DNA of 64,000 bases from Mycolicibacter terrae (GCF_010727125.1 NZ_AP022564.1:2542001-2606000), one strand, 5' to 3'. Positions 39,972 to 49,978 are shown, counted from the first letter of the stretch. The notes: generated by a model from the sequence alone, not told the origin. Translations and numbers: made by a program.

Positions 39972-41540
39972 TCAGAAGACACTCGGGACCCGCGCGTCGA
40001 TCAGGTGCGGTCCCGGTTCGGCCAGGGCCCGGCGGAACTGTTCGGCGAGTTCCTCGCAGGTGGTCGCTACGCTCGCCGGCACCCCGAACCCCTCGGCGAT
40101 CTTGGCGAAATCCATGTTCGGCCGCGACAGGTCGAGCAGGGCTTCGGCTTTCGGGCCGTGGCCCCCTTCGCCCTCGGCGCCCACGCGGGCCAGTTCCATG
40201 CGCAGGATGGCATACGAGCTGTTGTTGATCAGCACCGTGGTCACGTCGACGTTCTCCCGCGCCATCGACCACAACGCGGAGATGGTGTAGACGGCGCTGC
40301 CGTCGGCCTGCAGCGCGATCACCGGCCGATCCGGCGCGGCGACGGCCGCGCCCAACGCGACCGGCAGTCCCTGCCCGATCGCTCCGCCGGTGAGGGTGAG
40401 CACATCGTGACGCGGTGCCCCGGCGGTGGCCGCCGGCAGCATCAGGCCAGAGGTGTTGGACTCATCGGAGATGATCGCGTTGTCGGGCAGCAGCGCGCCG
40501 ATCACCTGCACCCAGTTCTGCGGGGTCAGTTGTCCCGCCGGGAGTTCCGGGGCGGCAGCGGGTGCCGGTCGCGGCTGCACACCGGGTGCCACCGCCTCGG
40601 CCAGCTGCTTGAGCGTGGCGGCCACGTCGGTCTCGAGGCCGGCCAGATTGTGGACCACAGCGCCTTCGGGGACCAGATCGCTGGGCTTTCCGGGGTAGGC
40701 GAAGAACGACACCGGGGCCCGGGTTCCGGCGACCACCAGGTGTTTGATCCCGTCGAGTTGGAACGCGGCCTGCTCGGCCAGGTAGCCGAGCCGGTCGATC
40801 GCCGGCACCCCGGCACCGCGGACCAATCGGGCCGGGAAGGTCTCGACCAGCGCGCGGGCCCCGGTCGCCGCAGCGATCCGATCGGTGGCCTCCAGTGCGC
40901 CGACGTCGGCCACGGCGGGGCCGCCGATGAGCAGCGCCACCGGCTCGCCGCTGCGCAACACCTCGGCGATCTCGGCGACCGCCTGCGCGTCGGGAGCGGA
41001 CGCGGCGAGCGGTTCGACCGGGCCCGCGGCTTGCGCCCCGTCGTCCCAGGAGATGTCGGCGGGCAGGATCAGATTGGCCACCTGCGCGGGGCTGGCCATC
41101 GACGCGGCCACCGCTTCGGCCGCATCCCGGCCGATCTCGCTCCCGGTGCCGGTGCGGCGCACCCAGCCGTGGGTCCAGTCGGTCAGCGGTTCGATGTCGG
41201 ATTCCAGCGGCGCGTCGTATTTCTTGTGGTAGGTGGCGTGATCGCCGATGACGTTGACCACCGGCACGTGCGCGCGTCGGGCGTTGTGCAGGTTGGCCAG
41301 GCCGTTGCCCAGCCCGGGGCCCAGGTGCAGCAGGGTGGCGGCGGGTTTCCCGGCGATGCGGGCGTAGCCGTCGGCCGCGCCGGTCACCACGCCTTCGAAC
41401 AGGCACAGCACTCCGCGCATCTGCGGCACCGCGTCCAAGGCGGCCACGAAGTGCATCTCGGAGGTGCCGGGGTTGGCGAAACAGACCTGCACGCCGCTGT
41501 CGACCAGGGTGGTGATCAGGGCCTGTGCTCCGTTGGTCAT
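39972..41540 (-). CDS. ThDP-dependent acetolactate synthase/benzoylformate decarboxylase-like enzyme
   Basis: The 522-residue protein has the three-domain layout of ThDP decarboxylases. The catalytic Glu is E49 in LFEGVVTGAADGYAR, and the ThDP/Mg site is ADGSAVYTISALW ... LINNSSYAI, with Ala in place of the first Gly of GDG. I recall ADG as usual in this subfamily (ilvX-like, compare Rv3509c). It probably decarboxylates or carboligates a 2-oxo acid. It follows a GlcD-type dehydrogenase gene by 55 nt. The start at 41540 has AAAGG upstream. Confidence 0.86.
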   Translation of the reverse strand: MTNGAQALITTLVDSGVQVCFANPGTSEMHFVAALDAVPQMRGVLCLFEGVVTGAADGYARIAGKPAATLLHLGPGLGNGLANLHNARRAHVPVVNVIGDHATYHKKYDAPLESDIEPLTDWTHGWVRRTGTGSEIGRDAAEAVAASMASPAQVANLILPADISWDDGAQAAGPVEPLAASAPDAQAVAEIAEVLRSGEPVALLIGGPAVADVGALEATDRIAAATGARALVETFPARLVRGAGVPAIDRLGYLAEQAAFQLDGIKHLVVAGTRAPVSFFAYPGKPSDLVPEGAVVHNLAGLETDVAATLKQLAEAVAPGVQPRPAPAAAPELPAGQLTPQNWVQVIGALLPDNAIISDESNTSGLMLPAATAGAPRHDVLTLTGGAIGQGLPVALGAAVAAPDRPVIALQADGSAVYTISALWSMARENVDVTTVLINNSSYAILRMELARVGAEGEGGHGPKAEALLDLSRPNMDFAKIAEGFGVPASVATTCEELAEQFRRALAEPGPHLIDARVPSVF

Positions 41541-41595
41541 GTGGCTGCCTTTCTTGACGGGCACCGAGGAATGCGGGACGCGCGCAATCTGCTGG

Positions 41596-42987
41596 CTATA
41601 CAAGCACGCCGGGGTTGAGGATCCCGGCCGGGTCGAAGGCCTCCTTGATCCGGCGCATCAGGGCGATCTTGACCGGATCCTCCAGTTCCAGGAAATGTTG
41701 CGTCTTGACCCGCCCCAGGCCGTGCTCGCCGGAGATCGCGCCACCCAGCGCCATCGCCGCGGCGAAGATGTCGTGCAGCAGCCGGTGCCGGACATCGTCG
41801 TCGGCGCAGAACACCGCCAGGTGAACGTTGCCGTCGCCGGCGTGTCCGCAGCCGACCACCCCGGCGCCCGCCTGCTGCGCGAAACCCTGTGCCCGGGTGA
41901 AGAATTCATGCATGACCGCGCGCGGGACCACCACGTCGATGACGTCGTGGGCGCCGGCGGCCTTGGCCGTCCAGAACGCCCTCTCCCGGGCCTCGATCAA
42001 AGCGTGTGCCGAATTACCCTCCAGCACATAGACATCGACCGCCCCGAGCGAACCCAGCAACTCGCCCAGCATGGCCACGTCGTCGTCGAGGCGGTCGCGG
42101 TCACGGTTCTCCACCCCGATCACCAGGTGCGCCTCGGCGGTCTCGCGGACGGCGTCGGGGATGCCCAGGTTGAGGTTCTGCGAGTAGCTGATCGCGGCCA
42201 GCGTGAGCTTGTCGACGTATTCGAGGATCACCGGGTCCACACCGCTGCGCACCACCGTCGGCACCGCGCGCATCACCGCGGGCAGGTCGGCGAACGGGGC
42301 CAGCAGGGTGGCCGAGTGCGCCAGCCGCGGGTAGAGCCGCACGGTGACCTCGGTGGCCAGCGCGCAGGTGCCCTCCGAGCCGATGATCAGCTGGGTCAGG
42401 TCGTATCCGGTGGACAGCTTGGTGATCCGGCCTCCGGTGCGGATCAGTTCACCGGTCGGCAGGGCGGCCTGCAGCCCGACCACGTTGTGGCGGGTCACCC
42501 CGTATTTGACCGCACGCATACCGCCGGCGTTGGTGCCGACATTGCCGCCGACACTGGCCGACAGCTCCCCGGGAAAGACGGTGTACATCAACCCGGCCTC
42601 GGCGGTCGCGATGTCGAGGTCGGCCAGGGTGACCCCGGGTTGCACCACCGCGACCTGGTTGTCGGTGTCGATCTCGCAGATCGCGTTCATCTTCTCGAAG
42701 GAGATCAGCAGCCCGTCGGCACACGGCCGGGCGCCGGCAGACAGCCCGGTGCCCGACCCGCGGGCGGTCACCGGGACCTTGGCCTCCGTGGCGGCGGCCA
42801 GCAGCGCCGCCACCTGTTCGGCGGTCTGCGGGCGGGCGACGTAACGCGGCGTCACCGGTGCGCCGACCAGCGCCTCGTCGTGGGCGTAGTCGGGACCGAT
42901 CTGGTCGCCGGTGAGCAGCCCGGTGTCGCCGACGATGTCGGCGAACTCCTGCGCGACCGCGGCCTGTGCGCTGTCCACCATCCCCAT
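41596..42987 (-). CDS. FAD-linked D-2-hydroxyacid dehydrogenase (GlcD/D-lactate dehydrogenase type)
   Basis: The 463-residue flavoprotein has the PCMH FAD loop ARGSGTGLSAGARP, the GGNVGTNAGGMRAVKYG block, and a C-terminal metal/substrate region with GCGHAGDGNVHLAV and SGEHGLGRVK. It ends in FDPAGILNPG. Relatives oxidise D-lactate, glycolate or other 2-hydroxy acids to 2-oxo acids (compare Rv2280). Its product type fits the substrate type of the ThDP enzyme downstream, so the two may form a short degradation route; that link is inference. Confidence 0.9.
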   Translation of the reverse strand: MGMVDSAQAAVAQEFADIVGDTGLLTGDQIGPDYAHDEALVGAPVTPRYVARPQTAEQVAALLAAATEAKVPVTARGSGTGLSAGARPCADGLLISFEKMNAICEIDTDNQVAVVQPGVTLADLDIATAEAGLMYTVFPGELSASVGGNVGTNAGGMRAVKYGVTRHNVVGLQAALPTGELIRTGGRITKLSTGYDLTQLIIGSEGTCALATEVTVRLYPRLAHSATLLAPFADLPAVMRAVPTVVRSGVDPVILEYVDKLTLAAISYSQNLNLGIPDAVRETAEAHLVIGVENRDRDRLDDDVAMLGELLGSLGAVDVYVLEGNSAHALIEARERAFWTAKAAGAHDVIDVVVPRAVMHEFFTRAQGFAQQAGAGVVGCGHAGDGNVHLAVFCADDDVRHRLLHDIFAAAMALGGAISGEHGLGRVKTQHFLELEDPVKIALMRRIKEAFDPAGILNPGVLV

Positions 42988-43002
42988 AACCGCCCTCACT
43001 CT

Positions 43003-45336
43003 CTAAAATCCGGCGTCACGCAGCGCTTGGGCCATTGACCCGCCGGTCGGGGCCGCGTCCCGACGGCCGGGGGCGTTACTCCGCCGGTCCCCCCGATTCT
43101 GCTTGCCGGTGTCGCGCCGCGCAGCCGGTTTGGCGGCCGGGCCGCGGGCGGGCTTGTCCCCCAGCCGCAGGCTCAGCCCGATCCGCTGGCGGTCGACGTC
43201 GACGTCGACGACCTTCACCTTCACCACCTGGCCGGAGCGGACCACCTCGTGCGGATCGGAGACGAAGCGGTCCGACATCGCCGAGACGTGCACCAGGCCG
43301 TCCTGGTGCACACCGACATCGACGAAGGCGCCGAAGGCCGCCACGTTGGTCACCACCCCCTCCAAAACCATGCCCACCTTGAGGTCGGCCACCTTCTCCA
43401 CGCCCGCGGCGAACGTCGCGGTGGAGAACGCCGGCCGCGGGTCGCGCCCGGGCTTCTCCAGCTCGGCGAGGATGTCGGTCACCGTCGGGATCCCGAACCG
43501 GTCGTCGGCGAAGTCGCCGGGCTTCAGCGACCGCAGCAGCCGTTCGTCGCCGATGATCTCGGCCAGCGCGACTCCCGAGCGGTCGAGGATGCGCCGGACC
43601 ACCGGGTAGGCCTCCGGATGCACCCCGGAGGAGTCCAGCGGGTCGTCGCCGTCACGGATGCGCAAAAACCCGGCGCACTGTTCGAATGCCTTGGGCCCCA
43701 ACCGCGGCACGTCGAGCAGGGCGGCCCGATTGCGAAACGGCCCGGCCTGGTCGCGGTGGGCCACGATCGCTTCGGCCAACGATTCCGACACCCCCGACAC
43801 CTTGGCCAGCAGCGGCGCGGAGGCGGTGTTGAGGTCCACACCCACGGCGTTCACGGCGTCTTCGACGACCGCGTCGAGGCTGCGCGCCAGGTTTCCCGGT
43901 GTCACGTCGTGCTGGTACTGGCCGACCCCGATGGACTTCGGCTCGATCTTGACCAGCTCGGCCAGCGGATCCTGCAGTCGCCGGGCGATCGACACCGCTC
44001 CGCGGAGGGTGACGTCGAGATCGGGCAGTTCGTGTGCGGCGTAGGCCGAGGCCGAATACACCGAGGCGCCGGCCTCGCTGACCATCGCCTTGGCCGGTGC
44101 GGCGGCGCCCGCGGACGTGAGGTCGGCGATCAGCTCGCCGGCCAGGGCGTCGGTCTCCCGTGACGCGGTGCCGTTGCCGACGGTGATCAGCTCCACGGCG
44201 TGCCGGGCGATCAGTGCCGCCAGCGTCGCCTTGGCCTGGTCCCACTGCTTTTGGGGTTGGTGCGGGAAGATCGCGCAGGTGTCGAGCACCTTGCCGGTGC
44301 CGTCGACGACGGCCACCTTCACCCCGGTCCGAAAGCCCGGGTCGAGCCCGAGCGTGGTGCGGTTGCCGGCCGGCGCGGCCAGCAGCAGGTCCTTGAGATT
44401 CTTGGCGAACACCACGACCGCATCGGATTCGGCGCGTTGTTTGAGCCGCATCCGGGCGTCGACCGCCGCGGAGAACGCCAGCCGGGTCTCCCAGGCCCAC
44501 CGCACCGTCTCGGCCAGCCAGGGCGTCGCCTCGCCGGGTGCGGTCATGTCCACGCCCAGCGACCGGGCGACCATCGCCTGATAGGGCTCGCCGTCGCCGC
44601 CGTCGAAGGCCAGCGCCAGGGCCTCCTCCTTCTCACCGCGCAACACCGCCAGCACCCGGTGCGACGGCATGGATTCCAGCGCCTCGCTGAACTCGAAATA
44701 ATCCCGGAACTTCTGTGCCGCAGCATTTCGGGCGGCCTCGGGCGACCGCGGCGCGGTCCGCAGGCAACCGGCCGACCAGAATTTCTCCCGGATGGCGCCC
44801 ACCAGTTCGGCGTCCTCGGCGGCCCGTTCCACCAGGATGGCGCGCGCCCCTTCCAGCGCTGCGGCCGCGTCGGTCACCGATTCGCCGGTGAACTCCGCCG
44901 CGATCCGCTGCGGGTCCGGCGTCGGGTCGGCCAGCAGCCGGTCGGCCAGCGGTTCCAGGCCCGCTTCGCGGGCGATCTGCGCCTTGGTGCGGCGCTTGGG
45001 CTTGTAGGGCAGGTAGATGTCCTCGACGCGAGCCTTGGTCTCGGCGCCCAGCAAGGCGTTCCGCAGCTGGTCGGTGAGCTTTCCCTGCTCCTGGATCGAG
45101 GCCAGGACGGCGGCCCGACGGTCGTCGAGCTCGCGCAGGTAGCGCAGCCGCTCTTCGAGGCTGCGCAGCTGGCCGTCGTCCAGGCTGCCGGTGACCTCCT
45201 TGCGGTAGCGGGCGATGAACGGCACCGTCGCCCCCTCGTCGAGCAGGGCGACGGCGGCCGCGACCTGCCGCTCCGCGACTGCCAGTTCCTGCGCAAGACG
45301 GGCGTTCACCGGTTTGAGCGTTACGTTCTCGGTCAC
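43003..45336 (-). CDS. tex: Tex family RNA-binding transcription factor
   Basis: The 777-residue protein has the complete Tex layout. The N-terminal helical part contains VPFIARYRKEVTG. The YqgF-like RNase H fold carries LGLDPGFRTGVKVAVVD, and a helix-hairpin-helix region has AKVSGVSESLAEAIVAHRD. An S1 domain at about 640-715 (EGVVTNVAAFGAFVDVG) precedes a basic, Arg/Gly-rich tail. Tex binds nucleic acid and RNA polymerase and supports transcript processing or fidelity. The GTG start is 12 nt from the hsdR stop, so it marks the edge of the restriction island. Confidence 0.95.
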   Translation of the reverse strand: MTENVTLKPVNARLAQELAVAERQVAAAVALLDEGATVPFIARYRKEVTGSLDDGQLRSLEERLRYLRELDDRRAAVLASIQEQGKLTDQLRNALLGAETKARVEDIYLPYKPKRRTKAQIAREAGLEPLADRLLADPTPDPQRIAAEFTGESVTDAAAALEGARAILVERAAEDAELVGAIREKFWSAGCLRTAPRSPEAARNAAAQKFRDYFEFSEALESMPSHRVLAVLRGEKEEALALAFDGGDGEPYQAMVARSLGVDMTAPGEATPWLAETVRWAWETRLAFSAAVDARMRLKQRAESDAVVVFAKNLKDLLLAAPAGNRTTLGLDPGFRTGVKVAVVDGTGKVLDTCAIFPHQPQKQWDQAKATLAALIARHAVELITVGNGTASRETDALAGELIADLTSAGAAAPAKAMVSEAGASVYSASAYAAHELPDLDVTLRGAVSIARRLQDPLAELVKIEPKSIGVGQYQHDVTPGNLARSLDAVVEDAVNAVGVDLNTASAPLLAKVSGVSESLAEAIVAHRDQAGPFRNRAALLDVPRLGPKAFEQCAGFLRIRDGDDPLDSSGVHPEAYPVVRRILDRSGVALAEIIGDERLLRSLKPGDFADDRFGIPTVTDILAELEKPGRDPRPAFSTATFAAGVEKVADLKVGMVLEGVVTNVAAFGAFVDVGVHQDGLVHVSAMSDRFVSDPHEVVRSGQVVKVKVVDVDVDRQRIGLSLRLGDKPARGPAAKPAARRDTGKQNRGDRRSNAPGRRDAAPTGGSMAQALRDAGF

Positions 45337-45347
45337 GCCGACGGACC

Positions 45348-48300
45348 CTACCGAAAGCCGCTGACGATTCCTGGCTCCGGGATGGCGTGGCTTTTGACCG
45401 CGCGCAGGATGTCCACGATGCCGCCCGCGTCAGCGTTGCCGAACACCCCTTCCGGCCCGCGCGGTGCGTGGTCAGTGTAGGGCGATTCATAGAGGCGGCC
45501 GGGCTCCATCACCCCGTTAGCGGTGACCTCGTCGATGATCAGGTTGACGAACCGGATCTGCTCAACGTTGAATTTCGTGCCGTCCAAGTACGCACCAAAG
45601 GCCTCGACCGCCGCCTGCCGATCCAGCCCCACCAGCGACCGGATGAACAACCCCAACCCGTGCGCCTGCTCACCGGCGAGCGCGATATCGTCGGCGCCGC
45701 CCGCGCCGCTGTCAACCAGCATCTGCTCCAACGCCTCCAGATCGGCGGCGGTGAGTTGTTTGTTGCGCCGGAGCCGCTGCAGTGCGACGTGGTCCTCATG
45801 CGCCTTGAGGTAGACCGCTGCCTTCGCCCGAAATCGTGGCAAGTTCGTTCCTGGGGTGATACCGGGCAGTTCGATCACTGTCGACGCGGTCAGCGCATCC
45901 TCGAAGTCGGTGTAGACCCGCACCTTCTTGGTCTTCTCCAGGAACTTCAGCAGGCTGCGCAGCCGGCGCCGGGCAAGTTCTAGCATCGGCAACGTGACGT
46001 CAAGCCACCACTGGTCGCCAGAGACTTCGTCGAGCAGCTCTTGCTGTGCTGCCACCGACGGGATCGCGGTCTGATTGAGCAGCCCTGATGCGATGTTTTG
46101 CACCTGTTCCCGCAGCCGTTCGGCGGCCAGGGTGTCGCCCTCCAGTTGCGCGAGCTGGCGGCGCAGGATGAGTAGATCGAAACGCTTTGCGTCCTCGTCG
46201 GTCTCGGTGGCCCCTGATGGCAGACTGGCCAGATGTTCGGCGACCTCCCCCGCATTTTCGGCGGTCAGCGCCGTCCATGCCGCCCAGTCTCCGTATTGCT
46301 CCACCCATTTGCGGTGTGGCCGGACCAAGAAGTTCTCTAGATTCATTCCAACGACGATTCGGTGCAGCGACCACGCGGCATCGACTCGCAGGCCCCGTTC
46401 GGATTGAGTGCCCGCTCCCTCGGCCGGCTCGACCCCATCCGGCGGCACTGCCGCATCCAATGCGGTGATCAGGCCCAGCCGAGTTTCGAAGAGCCGCTGG
46501 TTCAATGACTTCTGAATTGACCCTTGCGATCCGGGCAGATCCTGGCTGAAATATTCGAGGTTGCCGCAGAAGTCGAAGACGTAGAAGTTCTGCTTGTCTT
46601 GTCCGGGACCGAACAGGTCGGGGCGCAGCCGGGTGCCGCGGCCGATCATCTGCCAAAACTTCGTTTTCGACCGCACCAGCTTGAAGAACACCAGATTGAC
46701 CACGTCAGGGACGTCGATACCGGTGTCGAGCATGTCCACTGAGATCGCGATGTGCGGCGCCTTCTCCGCAATCGAGAAGTCATCGATCAGGTTTTGCACG
46801 TATTCGGTACTGTGGGTGATCACGCGCGCAAACTGCCCCGCATATTCTGGGTATTGGACGTCGAAACGCTCTGCGATGAACTGTGCGTGATCCTGGTTCT
46901 TGGCGAAGATGATGGTCTTGCCCAGCCGGTCTCCTCCGGCGACCTTGCAGCCCTTTTCCATCAGCTCGGCGAGCACCTTGTCGACAGTGTCCTCGTTGAA
47001 CAAGAACTTGTTGAGCTCCTCCGACGTCACAGCGTCCGGGACGACGCCATCATCCCCCCAGTCAAGGGCGTCCCACTCGTCCTTCTCTTCTTCACTCAAG
47101 TCGGCGTAGCGAATGCCATGCTGCAGGAACCGGGTGCCGACCGACACCCCCACCGGCGGGACCAGGAAGCCCTCGGAAACAGCGTCTTCGAGGCTGTAAG
47201 CATCCGTGGGTACTCCGTCTTCGAGGTGAAAGAGCCGGTAAGTGTTGTGGTCGACCTCATCCTTGGGTGTCGCGGTCAGACCCACCAGCAGGGAGTCGAA
47301 CCAATCGAAGATCGCCCGGTATTTCTGATACACCGAACGGTGCGCCTCGTCGATGACAACCAGATCGAAGTAGCCAGGACCGAAGGTTCGCAGCTCCCCC
47401 TCGGTATCGTTGATCAGGTTCATCATCGTCGGGTAGGTCGAGACGTAAACCCTTCCATCGGTGATCTTTTCCGTGACCAAGTTGACGGTGGTCACCGCTG
47501 GAAGGTGCTTCTTGAACGCATTGGCGGCCTGGGTGACCAGCGCCGTGCGGTCGGCCAAGAAAAGCAATCGCTTGACCCAGCCGGCCTTCATCAGCTGGTC
47601 GACCAAGGCGATGACCGTGCGGGTCTTCCCGGACCCCGTCGCCATCACTAACAGGGCCTCACGGCGCTTATCGGCGAAGTCCTTGTCCACCGCCCGGATC
47701 GCGCGATGCTGGTAATGGCGTTCGACGATCTCGGTGTCGATCGTCGCGTCAGCCAGGGGCTGCCGGGCATGGCGGCGATGAATCGCCAGTTCCAATTCGT
47801 CACGGGTGTAGAAGCCCTGCACTTGACGGGGCGGATAGCCGGCCGCGTCATCCCAGATCCAGTTTTCATAGCCGTTGGTGTAGAAGATGATTGGGCGACG
47901 TCCGGTCATCTTCTCCAAGCAGTCGGCGTATAGCTTCGCCTGTTGCTGCCCGATCTCGGGACTCTTGCTGGTGCGCTTGGCCTCGACCACGGCCAGCGGT
48001 AGTCCATCGGCGCCCCACAACACGTAGTCGGCGTACCCGATGCCGTTGTTGTTTGGCATCCCGGTGACTTCGTACTCACGGTCTCGTGCGTCGGTCAGCG
48101 GCCAGCCGGCCTCCCGCAGCAGCACGTCGATGAACCGGTCGCGGGTTTCATCCTCGGCGTAGTCGCGGTCATCGACCTGAGCGTTCGCGGCCTGGACTTG
48201 CTCGATCTGCGCACGCAGAGCGGCGATCTCAGCGTCCTTCGCCGCGGCTAATTCGTCTCGTTCGGCCAGCGCCTTGGCGTGTGCGTCGTCCTGGGCTTTG

Positions 48301-48776
48301 AACTTGGCGGCGAGCCGGGCGACATCCTCACGGGTCAGCGGAGCTGATCTGGCCGCCAGTGCTGGGTCAAAGACAGCCTTGAGGGGCACGGCCTTCGGGT
48401 TGGTGGAGTAGTGGAATGCCGCCCACACCATCACGTGATGCAGTTCTTTGAGCGCGTCCAGGGCGGCGCGCGGCGGTATCGGGCGCGGATCGTGCACCGC
48501 GGTGTTGCCGAGCCTGCGAATCAAGTTGAGTTTCTGCGTGATCCCCTGGCCGGCCTTCGCGCGAAATGCGCTGTCGTTGATCCGGGCCGAGAGGTCGTCC
48601 TTGTAGGGGACGGAAAGGTTCATGATGTCGTAAAGAAATTCGACCAGTTGTTCGGCTGTGCGCCGGGCGTAGAAACACGCCGAACGTGGGTCGCTGGTCG
48701 CGTAGCTCTCCGCTTTGGCGCAGTCGGCATAGATCTCGGGCCAATCAACGACTTTCAGGAAGGCGAAGTTGGTCAA
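45348..48776 (-). CDS. hsdR: Type I restriction enzyme R subunit (HsdR) with DUF4145-like N-terminus
   Basis: The 1142-residue motor/nuclease has an N-terminal DUF4145-like helical domain (about 1-130) and a coiled coil (about 155-200). A PD-(D/E)xK nuclease has D250 with VVEAKR near 264. The SF2 helicase has MATGSGKTRT (about 378), VIDEAHRS, LTATP and QMIGRGTRLR. The C-terminal region probably docks on the methylase complex. It starts with TTG inside the fic stop codon (TTGA overlap), so its translation depends on fic translation. It cleaves DNA lacking the modification set by HsdM/HsdS. Confidence 0.94.
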   Translation of the reverse strand: MTNFAFLKVVDWPEIYADCAKAESYATSDPRSACFYARRTAEQLVEFLYDIMNLSVPYKDDLSARINDSAFRAKAGQGITQKLNLIRRLGNTAVHDPRPIPPRAALDALKELHHVMVWAAFHYSTNPKAVPLKAVFDPALAARSAPLTREDVARLAAKFKAQDDAHAKALAERDELAAAKDAEIAALRAQIEQVQAANAQVDDRDYAEDETRDRFIDVLLREAGWPLTDARDREYEVTGMPNNNGIGYADYVLWGADGLPLAVVEAKRTSKSPEIGQQQAKLYADCLEKMTGRRPIIFYTNGYENWIWDDAAGYPPRQVQGFYTRDELELAIHRRHARQPLADATIDTEIVERHYQHRAIRAVDKDFADKRREALLVMATGSGKTRTVIALVDQLMKAGWVKRLLFLADRTALVTQAANAFKKHLPAVTTVNLVTEKITDGRVYVSTYPTMMNLINDTEGELRTFGPGYFDLVVIDEAHRSVYQKYRAIFDWFDSLLVGLTATPKDEVDHNTYRLFHLEDGVPTDAYSLEDAVSEGFLVPPVGVSVGTRFLQHGIRYADLSEEEKDEWDALDWGDDGVVPDAVTSEELNKFLFNEDTVDKVLAELMEKGCKVAGGDRLGKTIIFAKNQDHAQFIAERFDVQYPEYAGQFARVITHSTEYVQNLIDDFSIAEKAPHIAISVDMLDTGIDVPDVVNLVFFKLVRSKTKFWQMIGRGTRLRPDLFGPGQDKQNFYVFDFCGNLEYFSQDLPGSQGSIQKSLNQRLFETRLGLITALDAAVPPDGVEPAEGAGTQSERGLRVDAAWSLHRIVVGMNLENFLVRPHRKWVEQYGDWAAWTALTAENAGEVAEHLASLPSGATETDEDAKRFDLLILRRQLAQLEGDTLAAERLREQVQNIASGLLNQTAIPSVAAQQELLDEVSGDQWWLDVTLPMLELARRRLRSLLKFLEKTKKVRVYTDFEDALTASTVIELPGITPGTNLPRFRAKAAVYLKAHEDHVALQRLRRNKQLTAADLEALEQMLVDSGAGGADDIALAGEQAHGLGLFIRSLVGLDRQAAVEAFGAYLDGTKFNVEQIRFVNLIIDEVTANGVMEPGRLYESPYTDHAPRGPEGVFGNADAGGIVDILRAVKSHAIPEPGIVSGFR

Positions 48777-49978
48777 CGGGCAGCCCTTCCGGTCAAAACG
48801 TCAAGGACACGCGGCGCGAAGAAGCGGCGCTTGTAGGCGTCTGCATCGAGAACGTTGAGAATACCGAGTTCCATCAGCTGGCCGATGAGTTTATTGGCCC
48901 GACCGTAGGAGATGCCCAGCACCGACTCGACGTTGCGGACGGTAAACGACGGATTCGCGACCGCGAAATCAACGAGGGACTGGGCGCTGTCAGCCCGCAA
49001 TGGCGAGTTACGCACGACTTCTTTGAGTTCGTTTTGCACTCCAACCAGTTCGAGCATTTGGAGGCGAGTGGCATCTGCGGAGTCACGCAAGCCGACGCTG
49101 AAGAACCGCACAAACTCGTCCCAATTTCCGGCGGTGCTAACAGCCAGCAGACGGTCGTAGTACTGGCTGCGACGGGCTTCGAACCACGGGGACACCGTCA
49201 GTGTGGGTTCGGTCAAAACGCCCAAAGCGCGCAGGTGCAGGACGATCAGCAATCGGCCAAGTCGGCCGTTGCCATCCCGGAAGGGGTGCAGCGTCTCCAG
49301 CTGATAGTGAGACATGGCAGCCGCGACGACGGGGTCGATCGTGGTGCTGTGGTCGCGGCGCATCCAGTCGACCAGATCCTGCAACCCAGTATTCAGTTGG
49401 TCGCCGGGCGGCGGCGGGATGAACCGAGCAGCGTGCACTGGCAACGTGCTGGGCTCGGCGCCGTCGCGCACGCCGATGACGACTTGAGTGTCACGGAGCC
49501 GCCCCGATTCGTGCTCGAGCGGTGTCCCGCGCATCAGGAGCCCCTGCAGGTTCTGCAGCAGGGTCGCCGAGATCGGCCGCCCTTCGGCGACCCAGGCAAA
49601 TCCCTGGCTTGCCATGTGGACGTAGTTGAGGATTTCGACGAGCTCGGCCGAGGTCGGTTCTTCCTCGTCAGCGGTCAGCACCTGATCCAGCGGGGCGTAG
49701 GTACCCTCCAGCGCAGCGGTGCTCTGGGCTTCCCGCCGCAAGACCGGCAGCCGTAACAGCGTGGGATCTGGAAGCTGGGCGGCGGTGCTGTCCAATGCCG
49801 CCAAGGCAGCGCGAGCAACGGCAACAGCGAGGAATGTCGGCGGCGTGAACTCCGGCATCTGATCGTCGAGCGGGGCTGGGACGAACGCCTTGTGTCGCCA
49901 CTCGCGTCCGGCTGGATCGACGCCCCCGATGTCGACGAGCGAGCCGGCATGTTCGTTTACGAACATTGTCAGGTCCAC
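48773..49978 (-). CDS. Fic-family AMP-transferase with C-terminal winged helix
   Basis: The 401-residue protein has an intact Fic catalytic loop HPFRDGNGRLGR (231-242) and an N-terminal autoinhibitory S/TxxxE helix (T87 to E91 in STAALEGTY), which marks a class II Fic. C-terminal residues about 325-395 form a winged helix-turn-helix (TVRNVESVLGISYGRANKLIGQLMELGI). Fic enzymes transfer AMP to Ser, Thr or Tyr of target proteins; the target is unknown. It is the first gene of a fic-hsdR operon separate from hsdM-hsdS-exonuclease. Palindromes around its start suggest autoregulation. GTG 49978 is preferred; ATG 49966 is possible. Confidence 0.9.
   Translation of the reverse strand: MDLTMFVNEHAGSLVDIGGVDPAGREWRHKAFVPAPLDDQMPEFTPPTFLAVAVARAALAALDSTAAQLPDPTLLRLPVLRREAQSTAALEGTYAPLDQVLTADEEEPTSAELVEILNYVHMASQGFAWVAEGRPISATLLQNLQGLLMRGTPLEHESGRLRDTQVVIGVRDGAEPSTLPVHAARFIPPPPGDQLNTGLQDLVDWMRRDHSTTIDPVVAAAMSHYQLETLHPFRDGNGRLGRLLIVLHLRALGVLTEPTLTVSPWFEARRSQYYDRLLAVSTAGNWDEFVRFFSVGLRDSADATRLQMLELVGVQNELKEVVRNSPLRADSAQSLVDFAVANPSFTVRNVESVLGISYGRANKLIGQLMELGILNVLDADAYKRRFFAPRVLDVLTGRAAR
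49949..49966. promoter_or_regulatory. Palindrome at the fic translation start
   Basis: ATGTTCGT-TT-ACGAACAT is a perfect 8-bp inverted repeat covering the first codons of fic, and its ATG (49964-49966) is part of it. Possible operator for the Fic winged-helix domain; it also constrains codons 5-10 of the protein. Confidence 0.55.

Noticed and set aside
40005..41618. 537-codon open frame opposite the ThDP enzyme
   Set aside because: Antisense shadow with Gly/Arg/Val bias and no domain; the ThDP enzyme motifs are unambiguous.
44200..45480. 426-codon open frame opposite tex, running into hsdR
   Set aside because: Antisense shadow of tex; no domain or start signal.
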